DNA from: Methylobacterium mesophilicum
Lineage (GTDB): Bacteria; Pseudomonadota; Alphaproteobacteria; Rhizobiales; Beijerinckiaceae
Reading direction: 5' to 3'
Assembly (NCBI RefSeq): GCF_022179445.1
Contig: NZ_BPQU01000016.1
Location: forward strand, 51,039-115,038
DNA: 64,000 nt
Shown here: positions 8,765-17,427 of the stretch, in pieces
Numbering within the stretch: the first letter of the stretch is position 1
Layout: each line of letters opens with the position of its first letter
Translations under genes and position numbers: made by a program
Notes under the pieces: generated by a model
What the model saw: only the letters and a program-made list of their open reading frames with translations
The model's database searches: none
What the model was told of the DNA's origin: nothing

Positions 8765-9073
8765 TCAGTAATACCGTGGGATCGGACCATCCTGAGGTGT
8801 GGTGTCACCGTCGAGATCGATCATGACCGCGTCGACATAGCACCAGCCCCAGCCTTCCGGAGGGTCGTATCCCTCGATGATGGGATGCCCGGTCGCGTGA
8901 AAATGGGCTGTCGCGTGACGCAGGGGCGACTGATCACAGCAGCCCACGTGACCGCAGGTTCGACAGATTCGCAGGTGAAACCACGCGCTGCCGATCCGGA
9001 GGCAGTCCTCACAGCCTCGCGCGCTCGGCGTCACCGTCTGAATGTCTGCACCGTGCCTGCAAACTGGCGCCAC
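8765..9073 (-). CDS. UBP-type zinc finger protein
   Basis: This 102-residue protein is almost entirely one ZnF-UBP domain. It starts with VCRHGAD, then has CEDC, RICRTCGHVGCCDQSP, HATAHFHATGHP and ends near WGWCYVDAV, giving the Cys/His series typical of the fold. In eukaryotes the domain binds the free Gly-Gly tail of ubiquitin. Bacterial stand-alone versions are common in Alphaproteobacteria and have no settled function. It lies 73 bp from the bicupin gene start on the same strand. Cytoplasmic location is inferred from the lack of a signal peptide. Confidence 0.85.
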   Translation of the reverse strand: MAPVCRHGADIQTVTPSARGCEDCLRIGSAWFHLRICRTCGHVGCCDQSPLRHATAHFHATGHPIIEGYDPPEGWGWCYVDAVMIDLDGDTTPQDGPIPRYY

Positions 9074-9416
9074 CCGGCTTCTCCGTACTTGGTCGACTGC
9101 GTCTGGATTGCGCCGGAGGAGCGCGACCCGGACGCAACCTTACCCAAGAGACCGCGATCCCACCGGAGTATCTTGTCGAAAGCTGCGGCCATTTGGACGT
9201 TCGGATCGATTCCATCGGTGTCGGCACGCGATCAGCGGGCAATGGCCGGCGGGCGCCATGATACGAATGTTCCAAAAAGATTAGATCCATCAATATTCGC
9301 GAAGCTTCCTGCTCCATCCCTGCAGCATCCACCTGCGCGTCGCCCCGGATTGCCAGCGGCACCCATGTGGCCCGAATCCGTCGCCGGGATACGGCGATCT
9401 TCAGGGATCATGGACG
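9074..9416. other. intergenic region, no supported gene
   Basis: Between the zinc finger gene and a small secreted protein gene lie about 340 bp. An AT-rich stretch near 9260-9300 may include promoter sequence for the rightward small gene. Open frames here on both strands have random composition and no domain likeness. Confidence 0.5.
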
Positions 9417-9623
9417 ATGAAGTCACTTCTCCTCGGTGCCACCATGCTCGTCGGGCTGCTGGTCGCCTCAGCCAATCCGAGCTTTGCGGCCGGTGACGGC
9501 CTGGATCGGGACGCGGCGGCGCAGGGCAACGGCCGTTTCGCCGGCATGCACCGCGGCGCTCGGATCACCTCACGGTACGGGGTGATGCGTCCGCGTCGCC
9601 ACCATCGTCATCATCGTCGCTGA
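9417..9623 (+). CDS. small secreted His/Arg-rich protein
   Basis: This 68-residue protein begins with a clear signal peptide (MKSLLLGATMLVGLLVASA, with cleavage probably after SFA near residue 24). The mature part is about 43 residues and ends in a basic, histidine-rich tail RPRRHHRHHRR. Small exported proteins of this kind are frequent in methylobacteria without known function; the tail could bind metal ions or anionic surfaces. I do not recognise a family. The signal peptide and promoter-like AT-rich DNA upstream argue that it is real. Confidence 0.6.
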   Translation: MKSLLLGATMLVGLLVASANPSFAAGDGLDRDAAAQGNGRFAGMHRGARITSRYGVMRPRRHHRHHRR

Positions 9624-9802
9624 AGCGTCCGGACAATCCGGCTCACCGCGCAACGCGATCGGGGCCGGCGGCTTCCGGCCGCGGATCCTGGGCGCCGGAG
9701 GCCGCGCGAAGCCGGATCGGTCGGCAGGCGCCGCCGCCCGCCTGATCGCCGCCGCTCCGGACGCCCGGGAAGCCTGCGCCCGTCTCCAGCCCGAGGACCC
9801 TG

Positions 9803-12094
9803 ATGGCCAAGGTCAAGATCCGCGCCTACACCAATCCTGCCGGCGGCTGGGGTGCGCTGGAGGCGACCGGCAAGGCCCTCGTCGAGCAGGATATTCCGGT
9901 GCGGGGAGCGGCGACGCTGCTGCGCATGAACCAGCCGATGGGATTCGATTGCCCGGGCTGCGCCTGGCCCGATCCTAAGAAGCCGGGCCCGTTCGAATTC
10001 TGCGAGAACGGCGCCAAGGCCATGGCCTGGGAAGCGACCGCCAAGCGGTGCACCCCGGACTTTTTCGCCGCCCACACGGTCTCCGAACTGGAGACGTGGA
10101 GCGACTACGAACTGGAGATGGTCGGTCGCATCACGCATCCGATGCGCTACGAGGCGGCCAGCGACAGGTATGTCCCGGTCGCCTGGGATGAGGCCTTCGC
10201 GCGGATCGGGACGATCCTGCGCGAGGGCATGGAGCCGGATCAGGCCGAGTTCTACACATCGGGTCGCGCCTCCAACGAGGCCGCCTTCCTGTTCCAGCTT
10301 TTCGGCCGGGCTTACGGGACCAACAATTTCCCCGACTGCTCGAACATGTGCCACGAGGCGACGAGTGTCGGCCTCCCGCAGAGCATCGGCGTCGGCAAGG
10401 GCACGGTGCTGCTGGAGGATTTCGACCGCGCCGACGCCATCCTGATCTTCGGCCAGAATCCGGGCACCAACAGCCCGCGGATGATGACGAGCCTGCGCGA
10501 CGCGGCGCGGCGCAACGCGGCCATCCTGAGCTTCAACCCGTTCCCGGAACGAGCCCTGGAGCGTTTTCAGGCGCCCCAGAACCCCGTCGAGATGGCATCG
10601 CTGACGTCGACGCCGATCTCGTCGCGCATCTTCCAGGTCCGGGTCGGAGGCGACGCGGCGGCCCTCAAGGGCATCATGAAGGCCTGCATCGCGATGGACG
10701 ATGCCGCCATCGCCGCCGACGAGGCTCGCGTGCTCGATGTGGACTTCATCGCCGGCCACACGAAGGGCTTCGAAGCCCTCGCGGCCGACCTCCGGTCCAC
10801 ATCCTGGGCGGCGATCGAGCGCCGCTCCGGTCTCACCCGCGCGGATCTCGAATCCGCGGCGCGGACCTACGTGGCGGCCGAGAACGCCATCCTGGTCTGG
10901 GGCATGGGGATCACCCAGCATCGGCGCGGCACCGAGAACGTCCGCCTGATCAGCAACCTCGCGCTCCTACGCGGCAATGTCGGGCGGCCGGGCGCCGGCC
11001 TGTGCCCGGTGCGCGGACATTCCAACGTCCAGGGCAACCGGACCGTCGGCATCACCGAGAAGCCGACGCCGGAAATGCTCGACCGGATTCGGGACGCCTT
11101 CGGCTTCGAGCCGCCCCGGGCGCATGGCCACGACGTGGTCGCGGCGCTGGGCGCGATGCTGCAGGGCCAGGCGCGGGCCTTCATCGCGCTCGGCGGAAAC
11201 TTCGCCGCCGCCGTCCCCGACACCGAAAGCGTCCAGCAGGCGATGCGCACGCTCGACCTGACGGTGGCGATCAACACCAAGCTCAACCGGGGACAGCTCG
11301 TCCACGGCCGCGAAGCCTACATCCTCCCCTGCCTCGCCCGCAGCGAAGTCGACCATCAGGCGACGGGGCCCCAGTCGATCACCGTCGAAGACTCGATGTC
11401 GATGGTGCACGCCTCGGCCGGCCGCAACATGCCTGCCTCCGAGCACCTGATGAGCGAGACCGCGATCGTGGCCGGCATCGCCCGGGCGACGCTCGGCCCG
11501 GGCTCGGCCGTCCCCTGGGAGGACTTCACCGCGGATTACGACCGTATCCGCGACGCGATCGAGCGTGTGTTCCCGATCTTCCAGGGGTTCAACGCGCGGA
11601 TCCGCGTGCCCGGCGGCTTCCATCTCACATCGCTGGCGCGCGAGCGGATCTGGGCCACGCCGTCCGGCCGGGCCGAGTTCGCAGTCTTCGAGGGCCTCGA
11701 GGAGGATGCCCTCATGAGCGACCCCGGGGCGCTCTGGCTCACCACGATGCGCAGCCACGATCAGTACAACACGACACTCTACAGTCTGTCCGACCGGTAT
11801 CGCGGCGTCTTCGGCGGCCGCATGGTGGTCTTCCTCAGCGAGTCCGAGATGGCCCGGCAGGGCGTCCGGGCCGGGGACCGGGTGGCGCTCGACACGATCG
11901 CCGACGACGGGGTCGCCCGCTCGGTGGAGGGCTTCCAGGTGGTGCCCTACCGGCTGCCCGACGGCTGCGTCGGCGCCTACTACCCCGAGGCCAACCCTCT
12001 GGTCCCGCTCGGCCTGCACGATCCGCAGAGCCACACCCCCTCCTTCAAGGCGATTCCCGTCCGGATGCGCCGCCTCCAGACGGGAGCCGCCTGA
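9803..12094 (+). CDS. FdhF/YdeP-family molybdopterin oxidoreductase
   Basis: This 763-residue protein matches the FdhF/YdeP branch of the DMSO-reductase superfamily. The N-terminus has C50, C53 and C67 (DCPGC and FEFC), consistent with an iron-sulfur site reduced relative to the four-Cys motif of formate dehydrogenase H. DCSNMCHEATS places a Cys where FdhF has selenocysteine. QNPGTNSPRMM and GRPGAGLCPVRGHSNVQG are typical cofactor-binding segments, and the C-terminal domain (about 620-755) is the usual dinucleotide-binding barrel. There is no Tat signal, so it is cytoplasmic. The reaction is not established; formate oxidation or an acid-stress role as for YdeP are candidates. The gene ends 2 bp before cydA, suggesting electrons feed the bd oxidase (inference). 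Confidence 0.85.
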   Translation: MAKVKIRAYTNPAGGWGALEATGKALVEQDIPVRGAATLLRMNQPMGFDCPGCAWPDPKKPGPFEFCENGAKAMAWEATAKRCTPDFFAAHTVSELETWSDYELEMVGRITHPMRYEAASDRYVPVAWDEAFARIGTILREGMEPDQAEFYTSGRASNEAAFLFQLFGRAYGTNNFPDCSNMCHEATSVGLPQSIGVGKGTVLLEDFDRADAILIFGQNPGTNSPRMMTSLRDAARRNAAILSFNPFPERALERFQAPQNPVEMASLTSTPISSRIFQVRVGGDAAALKGIMKACIAMDDAAIAADEARVLDVDFIAGHTKGFEALAADLRSTSWAAIERRSGLTRADLESAARTYVAAENAILVWGMGITQHRRGTENVRLISNLALLRGNVGRPGAGLCPVRGHSNVQGNRTVGITEKPTPEMLDRIRDAFGFEPPRAHGHDVVAALGAMLQGQARAFIALGGNFAAAVPDTESVQQAMRTLDLTVAINTKLNRGQLVHGREAYILPCLARSEVDHQATGPQSITVEDSMSMVHASAGRNMPASEHLMSETAIVAGIARATLGPGSAVPWEDFTADYDRIRDAIERVFPIFQGFNARIRVPGGFHLTSLARERIWATPSGRAEFAVFEGLEEDALMSDPGALWLTTMRSHDQYNTTLYSLSDRYRGVFGGRMVVFLSESEMARQGVRAGDRVALDTIADDGVARSVEGFQVVPYRLPDGCVGAYYPEANPLVPLGLHDPQSHTPSFKAIPVRMRRLQTGAA

Positions 12095-12096
12095 CC

Positions 12097-13509
12097 ATGG
12101 ACGCCCTCACGCTCTCCCGGATCCAGTTCGCCTTCACGATCGGCTTCCACATCCTGTGGCCGGCCTTCACGATCGGCGTCGCCTCGTTCGTCGCGTTCCT
12201 GAGCTTCCGGTGGTGGCGGACGGACAATCCGGTCTACGGCGCGCTGATGCGGTTCTGGATCCGCATCTTCGCGCTGGGTTTCGGCATGGGGGTCGTGACC
12301 GGGCTGGTGCTCTCCTACCAGATCGGGACCAACTGGAGCGGGTTCTCCCGGGCCGTCAGCAACGTGCTCGGTCCGTTCTTCCTGTACGAGGTCATGACCG
12401 CCTTCTTCCTGGAGGCGGGCTTCATCGGCATCGTCATCTTCGGCGAGAACCGGGTCGGGCGCGGCGCGCATTTTTTCGCCTGCCTGATGGTCGCCACCGG
12501 GACCCTGTTCAGCGCCAGCTGGATCCTGGCCTCCAACAGCTGGATGCAGACCCCGGCCGGCTACACGCTCGACGCCGACGGCCTGTTCCACGTGGCCGAT
12601 TGGTGGGCGGCGTTCTTCAACCCGTCCTTTCCCTATCGCTTCCTGCACATGGTCTGCGCCAGCTACATCACGGGCAGCTTCGTGGTCGCGGGTGTCTCGG
12701 CCTATCATCTCTGGCGGCGGCAGCATGTCGAGGTCGCCCGCAAGGGCTTCTCGCTGGCGATGGGCGCGGCCCTCGTGCTCGTCCCGCTGCAACTGGTCAT
12801 CGGCGACGCGCATGGGCGCAACACGATGCGCCACCAGCCGACGAAGCTCGCCGCCATGGAGAGCCTCTGGGATTCCGGCTCGGGCGTGCCGGCGACGCTG
12901 ATCGCGTGGCCCGACATGGCCGCTGAGCGCAACCGCTTCGAGATCGCCATCCCGCACGCCGCGAGCCTCTACCTGACGCATAGCTGGAACGGCTACGTGC
13001 AGGGTCTCAAGGCCGTCCCGGCCGCCGAGCGGCCCTACGTGCCGCTGGTGTTCTTCGCCTTCCGCATCATGGTCGGCATCGGCATCGTGCTCCTGATCCT
13101 GGCGATCATCGGCGGCGTGCTCCGCTGGCGCGGCCGCCTGTTCACCACCCGCTGGTTCCAGCTCGCCGCCATGGCGGCGACCCCGCTGGGCTTCATCGCG
13201 GTGATCGCCGGCTGGACCGTGACCGAGACCGGGCGGCAGCCCTATGTCGTCTACGGACATCTGCGCACGGCCGACGCCGTCGCGCCGCTCGCGCCCGGTG
13301 CCGTGCTGACCTCGCTGCTGATGTTCGCCCTGGTCTACAACCTGCTGCTCCTGGCCTTCTTCTGGTACGGCGCGCGCGTTGTCATCCGCGGACCGGCCGC
13401 GATCGCAGACGTGCACCCGAACGCGGTGCGTCCGGGCCTCGAGCAGGCCGGAACGGCGGTCCCGAGCCGGGCGCGTCCCTACACCACGCCGATCGCGGCC
13501 GGGGAATGA
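12097..13509 (+). CDS. cydA: cytochrome bd-type ubiquinol oxidase subunit I, cyanide-insensitive type
   Basis: This 470-residue membrane protein starts MDALTLSRIQFAFTIGFH, with His18 in the place of the heme b595 ligand. It has about nine hydrophobic segments and the conserved FGMGVVTG, YEVMTAFFLEAGFIG and RFLHMVCASY. The quinol-binding Q loop is short and includes GRQPYVVYGHLRTADAV, which matches the CioA branch rather than long-loop E. coli CydA; the usual Trp of GRQPW is Tyr here. With subunit II it oxidises ubiquinol and reduces oxygen to water in the inner membrane. The ATG at 12097 follows the molybdoenzyme stop by 2 bp, so the genes are probably co-transcribed. cioA is an equally apt name. 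Confidence 0.93.
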   Translation: MDALTLSRIQFAFTIGFHILWPAFTIGVASFVAFLSFRWWRTDNPVYGALMRFWIRIFALGFGMGVVTGLVLSYQIGTNWSGFSRAVSNVLGPFFLYEVMTAFFLEAGFIGIVIFGENRVGRGAHFFACLMVATGTLFSASWILASNSWMQTPAGYTLDADGLFHVADWWAAFFNPSFPYRFLHMVCASYITGSFVVAGVSAYHLWRRQHVEVARKGFSLAMGAALVLVPLQLVIGDAHGRNTMRHQPTKLAAMESLWDSGSGVPATLIAWPDMAAERNRFEIAIPHAASLYLTHSWNGYVQGLKAVPAAERPYVPLVFFAFRIMVGIGIVLLILAIIGGVLRWRGRLFTTRWFQLAAMAATPLGFIAVIAGWTVTETGRQPYVVYGHLRTADAVAPLAPGAVLTSLLMFALVYNLLLLAFFWYGARVVIRGPAAIADVHPNAVRPGLEQAGTAVPSRARPYTTPIAAGE

Positions 13510-14582
13510 CAATGGACCTGCCCCTGATCTTCGCGCTCGTCTCGGCCTTCGCCATCGCGATCTACGTTCTCGCCGACGGTTTCGACCTCGGCGTCGGCAT
13601 TCTGTTCCTGCTCGCTCCGCGCGATCGGCATCGGGACCTGATGATGCAGAGCATCGCGCCGATGTGGGACGGCAATGAAACGTGGCTCGTGCTTGGCGGC
13701 GCCCTTCTGTGGGCCGCCTTCCCGATCGCCTATTATGTGCTGCTTCCGGCCTTCTACCTGCCGATCATGGCGATGCTGTTCGCCCTGATCCTGCGCGGCA
13801 TCGCCTTCGAGTTCCGGTTCCAGGCCACGCGCTTCCGGCGCGTCTGGGATTTCGCCTTCGCGGGTGGCTCCCTCCTCGCCGCGCTGGCGCAGGGCATCGT
13901 CCTGGGCGGGTTCATCGGCGGCGTTCCCGTGCACGATGGCGCCTTCTCGGGAACCGCGCTCAGCGCTTTCAGCCTGCTTGGGCTGCTCTGCGGTGCGGGT
14001 CTCGTCGGCGGTTATGCGCTGCTGGGCGCCGGCTGGCTGATCTGGCGCACCGAGGGTGCGGTGCAGATCTTCGGCCGGGAGGTCGGACGCGCCGCCCTGA
14101 TCCTCACGGCCAGCATGATGACCCTCGTGAGTGCCTGGACGGCCCTGACGGTTCCCGAGGTCGCGCAGCGGTGGTTCGCCTGGCCGCAGGTGCTGCCGCT
14201 GGCGCTCTTTCCGTTGGCGGCCGCCGGCATCTCGGTGCTCATCGGGCGCAGCCTGTGGAGCCGGCGCGAGACACGGGTCTTTCAGCTGACGATCGTGCTG
14301 TTCCTCCTCGGCTTCGCGGGTCTGGTGGTCAGCCTCTGGCCCTACGTCGTCCCGCGCCACGCCACGATCTGGAGTGCCGCGTCCGACGTCGCGACCCTGC
14401 GCTTCGTCGGGGTCGGCGTGCTGATCGTCGTGCCGGTCATCATGGCCTATCTCGGCCACGCCTACTGGGTCTTCCGCGGGAAGACGGTGCTGGAGGCGCA
14501 CGGGACCGAGGAGGCTCGGCAAGCGGCTCCGTCCGCAGGCCGACGCGCCACCGCCTCCGAGACCGCCCTGCACCTGTGCTGA
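13506..14582 (+). CDS. cydB: cytochrome bd-type ubiquinol oxidase subunit II
   Basis: This 358-residue multi-spanning protein has the family start DLPLIFALVSAFAIAIYVLA followed by DGFDLGVGI, then MWDGNETWLVLGGALLWAAF and LRGIAFEFRF. These are hallmarks of CydB/CioB. It forms the heterodimer with the upstream subunit I. The ATG at 13506 overlaps the cydA stop (ATGA); an alternative ATG at 13512 is equally possible. No cydX-like short membrane peptide follows: a 69-codon frame begins at the stop (14582) but its product is not hydrophobic. Confidence 0.93.
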   Translation: MTMDLPLIFALVSAFAIAIYVLADGFDLGVGILFLLAPRDRHRDLMMQSIAPMWDGNETWLVLGGALLWAAFPIAYYVLLPAFYLPIMAMLFALILRGIAFEFRFQATRFRRVWDFAFAGGSLLAALAQGIVLGGFIGGVPVHDGAFSGTALSAFSLLGLLCGAGLVGGYALLGAGWLIWRTEGAVQIFGREVGRAALILTASMMTLVSAWTALTVPEVAQRWFAWPQVLPLALFPLAAAGISVLIGRSLWSRRETRVFQLTIVLFLLGFAGLVVSLWPYVVPRHATIWSAASDVATLRFVGVGVLIVVPVIMAYLGHAYWVFRGKTVLEAHGTEEARQAAPSAGRRATASETALHLC

Positions 14583-14972
14583 TGCTGGCCCCCATGGCCG
14601 CCGCAGCCGAATCGTCACGGACCGCATCGCCCTGGCCCTCGCAGCTCCGGTCGACGGCTCGGGCGGTGGAACGCCACGTCCCGGTCCCGGGCGACAGGGC
14701 GGTCGCGCGCGCGGCCTCCGCTTCGCCGAATTCCGGCCGATACTGTTCGCGACCGATGCCGACGAGAAATTGCGCCGGCCGGTGTGCGTGACGCTCGTGC
14801 GAAGATTGATTGTTTCGCAGATTTCCGCGTTCTATACGGCGCCGGTCGTGGACATCTCCAAGAGCCGCCACGGCAGGCCGCCGCGTCGCGGCGGCGTCGA
14901 TCAGCGGTTCGACCGCCCCGGCTCGATCGCGGCCATCGCACGGATCTGACGTCAGGAGATCGTAGCGCCGAC
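14583..14972. other. intergenic region between cydB and the phospholipase D-like gene
   Basis: About 390 bp without a supported gene. One frame stays open from the end of cydB to about 14949 but has no ATG, and a 69-codon frame starting at 14582 lacks membrane character. A purine-rich AGGAG at about 14954 may serve the next gene. The open frame could be a gene remnant or chance in GC-rich DNA. Confidence 0.45.
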
Positions 14973-15959
14973 ATGCAAGCGCCGCAGCTCATCGTTCAAC
15001 CGGACCACGGCATCGAGCCGGTCGTCGCGCTGATGCGGGGCGCCGAGCAGGAAATCCTGCTCAAGCAATTCACCTTCGACCACCCCCTGCTGATCGACGC
15101 GGTTCTGGCTCGGCACGCGGAGGGCGTCGCGGTGCGCGTCCTCCTCAACCCGGCCAAGGGCACCGGCGAGCGCATCAACGACGCAACCTTCGCGCGTCTG
15201 GAGGAGGCCGGCATCCCCGTGCGTTGGACGTCGCCGCGCTTCCTCGTCACGCACGAGAAGTCCCTGGTCGTGGACGGCGCGCGCGCCATGGTGGCGACGT
15301 TCAACTTCATGGAGAAGTACTTCACCAAGACCCGGGATTACGCGGTCGTCCTGTCCGATCCCGGTCAGGTCGCCGGCATCCGGGCCTGCTTCGAGGGCGA
15401 TTGGAACGGCGAGGCGTTCGCGCCCGATGGCGGCTCCGACCTGTCCTGGAGCCCCGGGGGCGCCAGGGCGATCCTGTGCGACCTGCTCGACGGCGCCGAG
15501 CGCAGCATCGATCTCGCCCATCCGAAATTCGCCGAACCGGTGATCTTCGAGCGGATTCACGCCGCCCTGAAGCGCGGGGTCCGTGTCCGCCTGCTCTGCG
15601 GCGGCAAGCACGGACTGCACCAGCCCGACCTGATGTACTCCTTCGCCCTGTGGCGCCTGTACCGGGCGGCCGGCGGCCGGCTTCACAAGCAGCGGGGGCT
15701 GCGCAGCCACGGCAAGATCGCGATCATCGACGAGGCCCGGGTCTATCTCGGCACCCAGAACCTCGATCAGGCCGCCTTCGACCTGCGGCGCGAACTCGGT
15801 GTCGTTGTGCGCGAAGCCGCCACCGTCGGCGCGATCGCGGCGATCTTCGAGGCGGATTGGCGCGGCTCGCGGCGGTACGAGCCGCCCTATCCGATCGCTG
15901 CGGCCGATGCGGAAGAGAATGCGGAGTTCGAGCCGGATGCCGACCTCCGACACAGCTGA
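14973..15959 (+). CDS. phospholipase D-like protein with two HKD motifs
   Basis: This protein of about 328 residues has the two catalytic motifs of the phospholipase D superfamily: THEKSLVVDGARAMVATFN (His near 94) and SHGKIAIIDEARVYLGTQN (His near 246). The family forms a phospho-His intermediate and includes cardiolipin synthases, phosphatidyltransferases and nucleases. No membrane segments or signal peptide are visible, so it differs from membrane-bound cardiolipin synthases. I chose ATG 14973 (MQAPQLIVQPDHG) because the in-frame upstream part is low-complexity. The substrate is open. The chromate transporter gene overlaps its 3' end by 23 bp, so they may share a transcript. Confidence 0.82.
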   Translation: MQAPQLIVQPDHGIEPVVALMRGAEQEILLKQFTFDHPLLIDAVLARHAEGVAVRVLLNPAKGTGERINDATFARLEEAGIPVRWTSPRFLVTHEKSLVVDGARAMVATFNFMEKYFTKTRDYAVVLSDPGQVAGIRACFEGDWNGEAFAPDGGSDLSWSPGGARAILCDLLDGAERSIDLAHPKFAEPVIFERIHAALKRGVRVRLLCGGKHGLHQPDLMYSFALWRLYRAAGGRLHKQRGLRSHGKIAIIDEARVYLGTQNLDQAAFDLRRELGVVVREAATVGAIAAIFEADWRGSRRYEPPYPIAAADAEENAEFEPDADLRHS

Positions 15960-16542
15960 GCCCGTCCCGGCCCGAACCGCCGTGGCGCCCGGCCTCCCGG
16001 AGCTGTTCTGGCTGTTCAACCGGCTGACGCTGGTGAGCTTCGGCGGCGGTCTCACGGCCTGGGCGCGCAAGCTGATCGTCGAGGACAAGCGCTGGCTCGA
16101 CGACGCGGAGTTCCTCAGCGCCTACGCGCTGGCCCGGGTGCTACCCGGGGCCAACCAGGCGAACTTCGCGATCTATGTTGGCCACCGCTTCCGCGGCGTG
16201 CCCGGGGCGGCCGCCGCCCTGCTCGGCCTGACGCTCGTGCCGTTCTGCATCGTCCTGGGCCTCGCCTGGGCCTATTTCCGGAGCGGCGCGGTCCCGGCGG
16301 TCCAGGATATCCTGCGCGGGGTCACCGCCGCCGCGGTGGGGCTCGCGCTGTCGGCAGGCCTGAAGGCCGGCGAGGGCTTCGCGCGGCGGCCCGCGGCGCT
16401 CGCCGTCATCGCCCTGGCCTTCCTGGGCTCGATCGTGCTGCACCTCCCGCTCCTCGCCGTCCTGGCGATCCTGGCACCCCCGGCCTTCCTGTTGGCGTGG
16501 CGGCATCCGCGCCAGCGCGGGGACGCGGGGGCCGAGCGGTGA
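15937..16542 (+). CDS. chromate transporter, first half-size CHR protein
   Basis: This is a CHR-domain membrane protein of about 201 residues. The conserved start region LFWLFNRLTLVSFGGGLTAW, the LPGANQANFAIYVGHRFRG segment and about five hydrophobic helices match the N-terminal half of ChrA. The best start is ATG 15937 (MPTSDTAEP), inside the end of the phospholipase D-like gene. Its TGA overlaps the GTG start of the second half-size gene (GTGA, 16539-16542). Paired short CHR proteins work as heterodimers to export chromate or related oxyanions across the inner membrane. Chromate itself as substrate is inferred from the family. Confidence 0.85.
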   Translation: MPTSDTAEPVPARTAVAPGLPELFWLFNRLTLVSFGGGLTAWARKLIVEDKRWLDDAEFLSAYALARVLPGANQANFAIYVGHRFRGVPGAAAALLGLTLVPFCIVLGLAWAYFRSGAVPAVQDILRGVTAAAVGLALSAGLKAGEGFARRPAALAVIALAFLGSIVLHLPLLAVLAILAPPAFLLAWRHPRQRGDAGAER

Positions 16543-17066
16543 AGCCCGGCGCCCTCGTCGCGCTCGCGACCTTCTTCAGCACGATGTCGATCCTGTCGAT
16601 CGGCGGCAGCAACAGCGTCGTGCCGGAGATGGCGCGTCATGCGGTCGGGGAGGCGCACTGGCTCACCGGCGGCGCGTTCTCCGACCTCTTCGCGATCTCG
16701 CAGGCCGCGCCCGGGCCGAGCAACCTGATCGTCGCGATGATCGGCTACAAGGTCGCGGGCCTCGCCGGGGCGGTCGTCGCCCAGGCCGCCATGATGCTTC
16801 CGGCCGCGTTGCTGATGATCGTCGTGGCGCGGATCTGGCAGGCGTCTTCGGGGGCCGCTTGGCATATCGCCCTGGAGGCGGCGCTGGGGCCGATCGCGGT
16901 CGGGCTGATCCTGGCGAGCGGGTGGACGGTCGCGGAGGGGGCCGGCTTCTCGTCCCGTGGGTACGTCGCCGCAGCAATCTTCACCCTGCTGTTCTGGCGC
17001 ACCAATCTCAATCCGCTCCCGATCCTGGCCATCGCGGGCTTTCTGGGCTGGATGCACGCGATCTGA
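16539..17066 (+). CDS. chromate transporter, second half-size CHR protein
   Basis: The second CHR protein is about 175 residues. FFSTMSILSIGGSNSVVPEM and FAISQAAPGPSNLIVAMIGY are the conserved CHR motifs of the partner half, and hydrophobic helices follow to the C-terminus. The start is GTG 16539, overlapping the preceding stop by 4 bp, which indicates translational coupling and supports a heterodimeric transporter. A degraded transposase fragment begins just downstream. Confidence 0.85.
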   Translation: MKPGALVALATFFSTMSILSIGGSNSVVPEMARHAVGEAHWLTGGAFSDLFAISQAAPGPSNLIVAMIGYKVAGLAGAVVAQAAMMLPAALLMIVVARIWQASSGAAWHIALEAALGPIAVGLILASGWTVAEGAGFSSRGYVAAAIFTLLFWRTNLNPLPILAIAGFLGWMHAI

Positions 17067-17073
17067 GCCCTTT

Positions 17074-17215
17074 GCCCGGCGGCAGGTGGAGAACGGCGCA
17101 TCAGTGGCCGAGGTCTGCCGGCGATGGGCGTGTCCGATCCGACGTCTCATCGCTGGAAGACGCAGCTCGTCGGCATCGGCGTGCCGGAGATCCACCGGCG
17201 CAAGCATGCCCAGAG
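17074..17215 (+). pseudogene. IS3-family (IS407-like) transposase OrfA relic with a frameshift
   Basis: One frame reads RRQVENGASVAEVCRRWA and, after a one-base shift near 17124, the next frame continues MGVSDPTSHRWKTQLVGIGV and then PEIHRRK. Together these follow the helix-turn-helix OrfA of IS3/IS407-type elements, which has a QVENGxSVAEVCRKxGVSDxTFYRWK pattern. The frame break, the missing N-terminus and the absence of any OrfB mark it as a dead remnant. No terminal inverted repeats were recognised around it. The rest of 17216-17427 holds nothing I can identify. Confidence 0.6.
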
Positions 17216-17427
17216 CTTTCGCCAACCCGGCTGTCACGGTCCGAGACCTTGCAGAGGCCGCGGACCGTATACCGGGTCACCGCCTGGGGCGTCGCTTTGC
17301 GAGGGCCGCAAAGAGCCGCTCTACGGGGGCGGGCATCGCCGTCTTCGCCCGCCCGGGATCATCATCCCACAGGGCGCCGTACTCGCTGCGCGGGCCATAA
17401 ACGCGCGGCCCGGGGCCGCCGCGCCCT

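Noticed and set aside
10348..12096. A long upstream extension of the cydA frame
   Set aside because: The frame is open through the molybdoenzyme gene but is Arg/Gly/Pro-rich; the real cydA start is ATG 12097 with the conserved N-terminus.
14582..14791. A 69-codon frame starting at the cydB stop as a possible cydX
   Set aside because: CydX is a short hydrophobic helix; this product is Ala/Arg/Ser-rich and not membrane-like.
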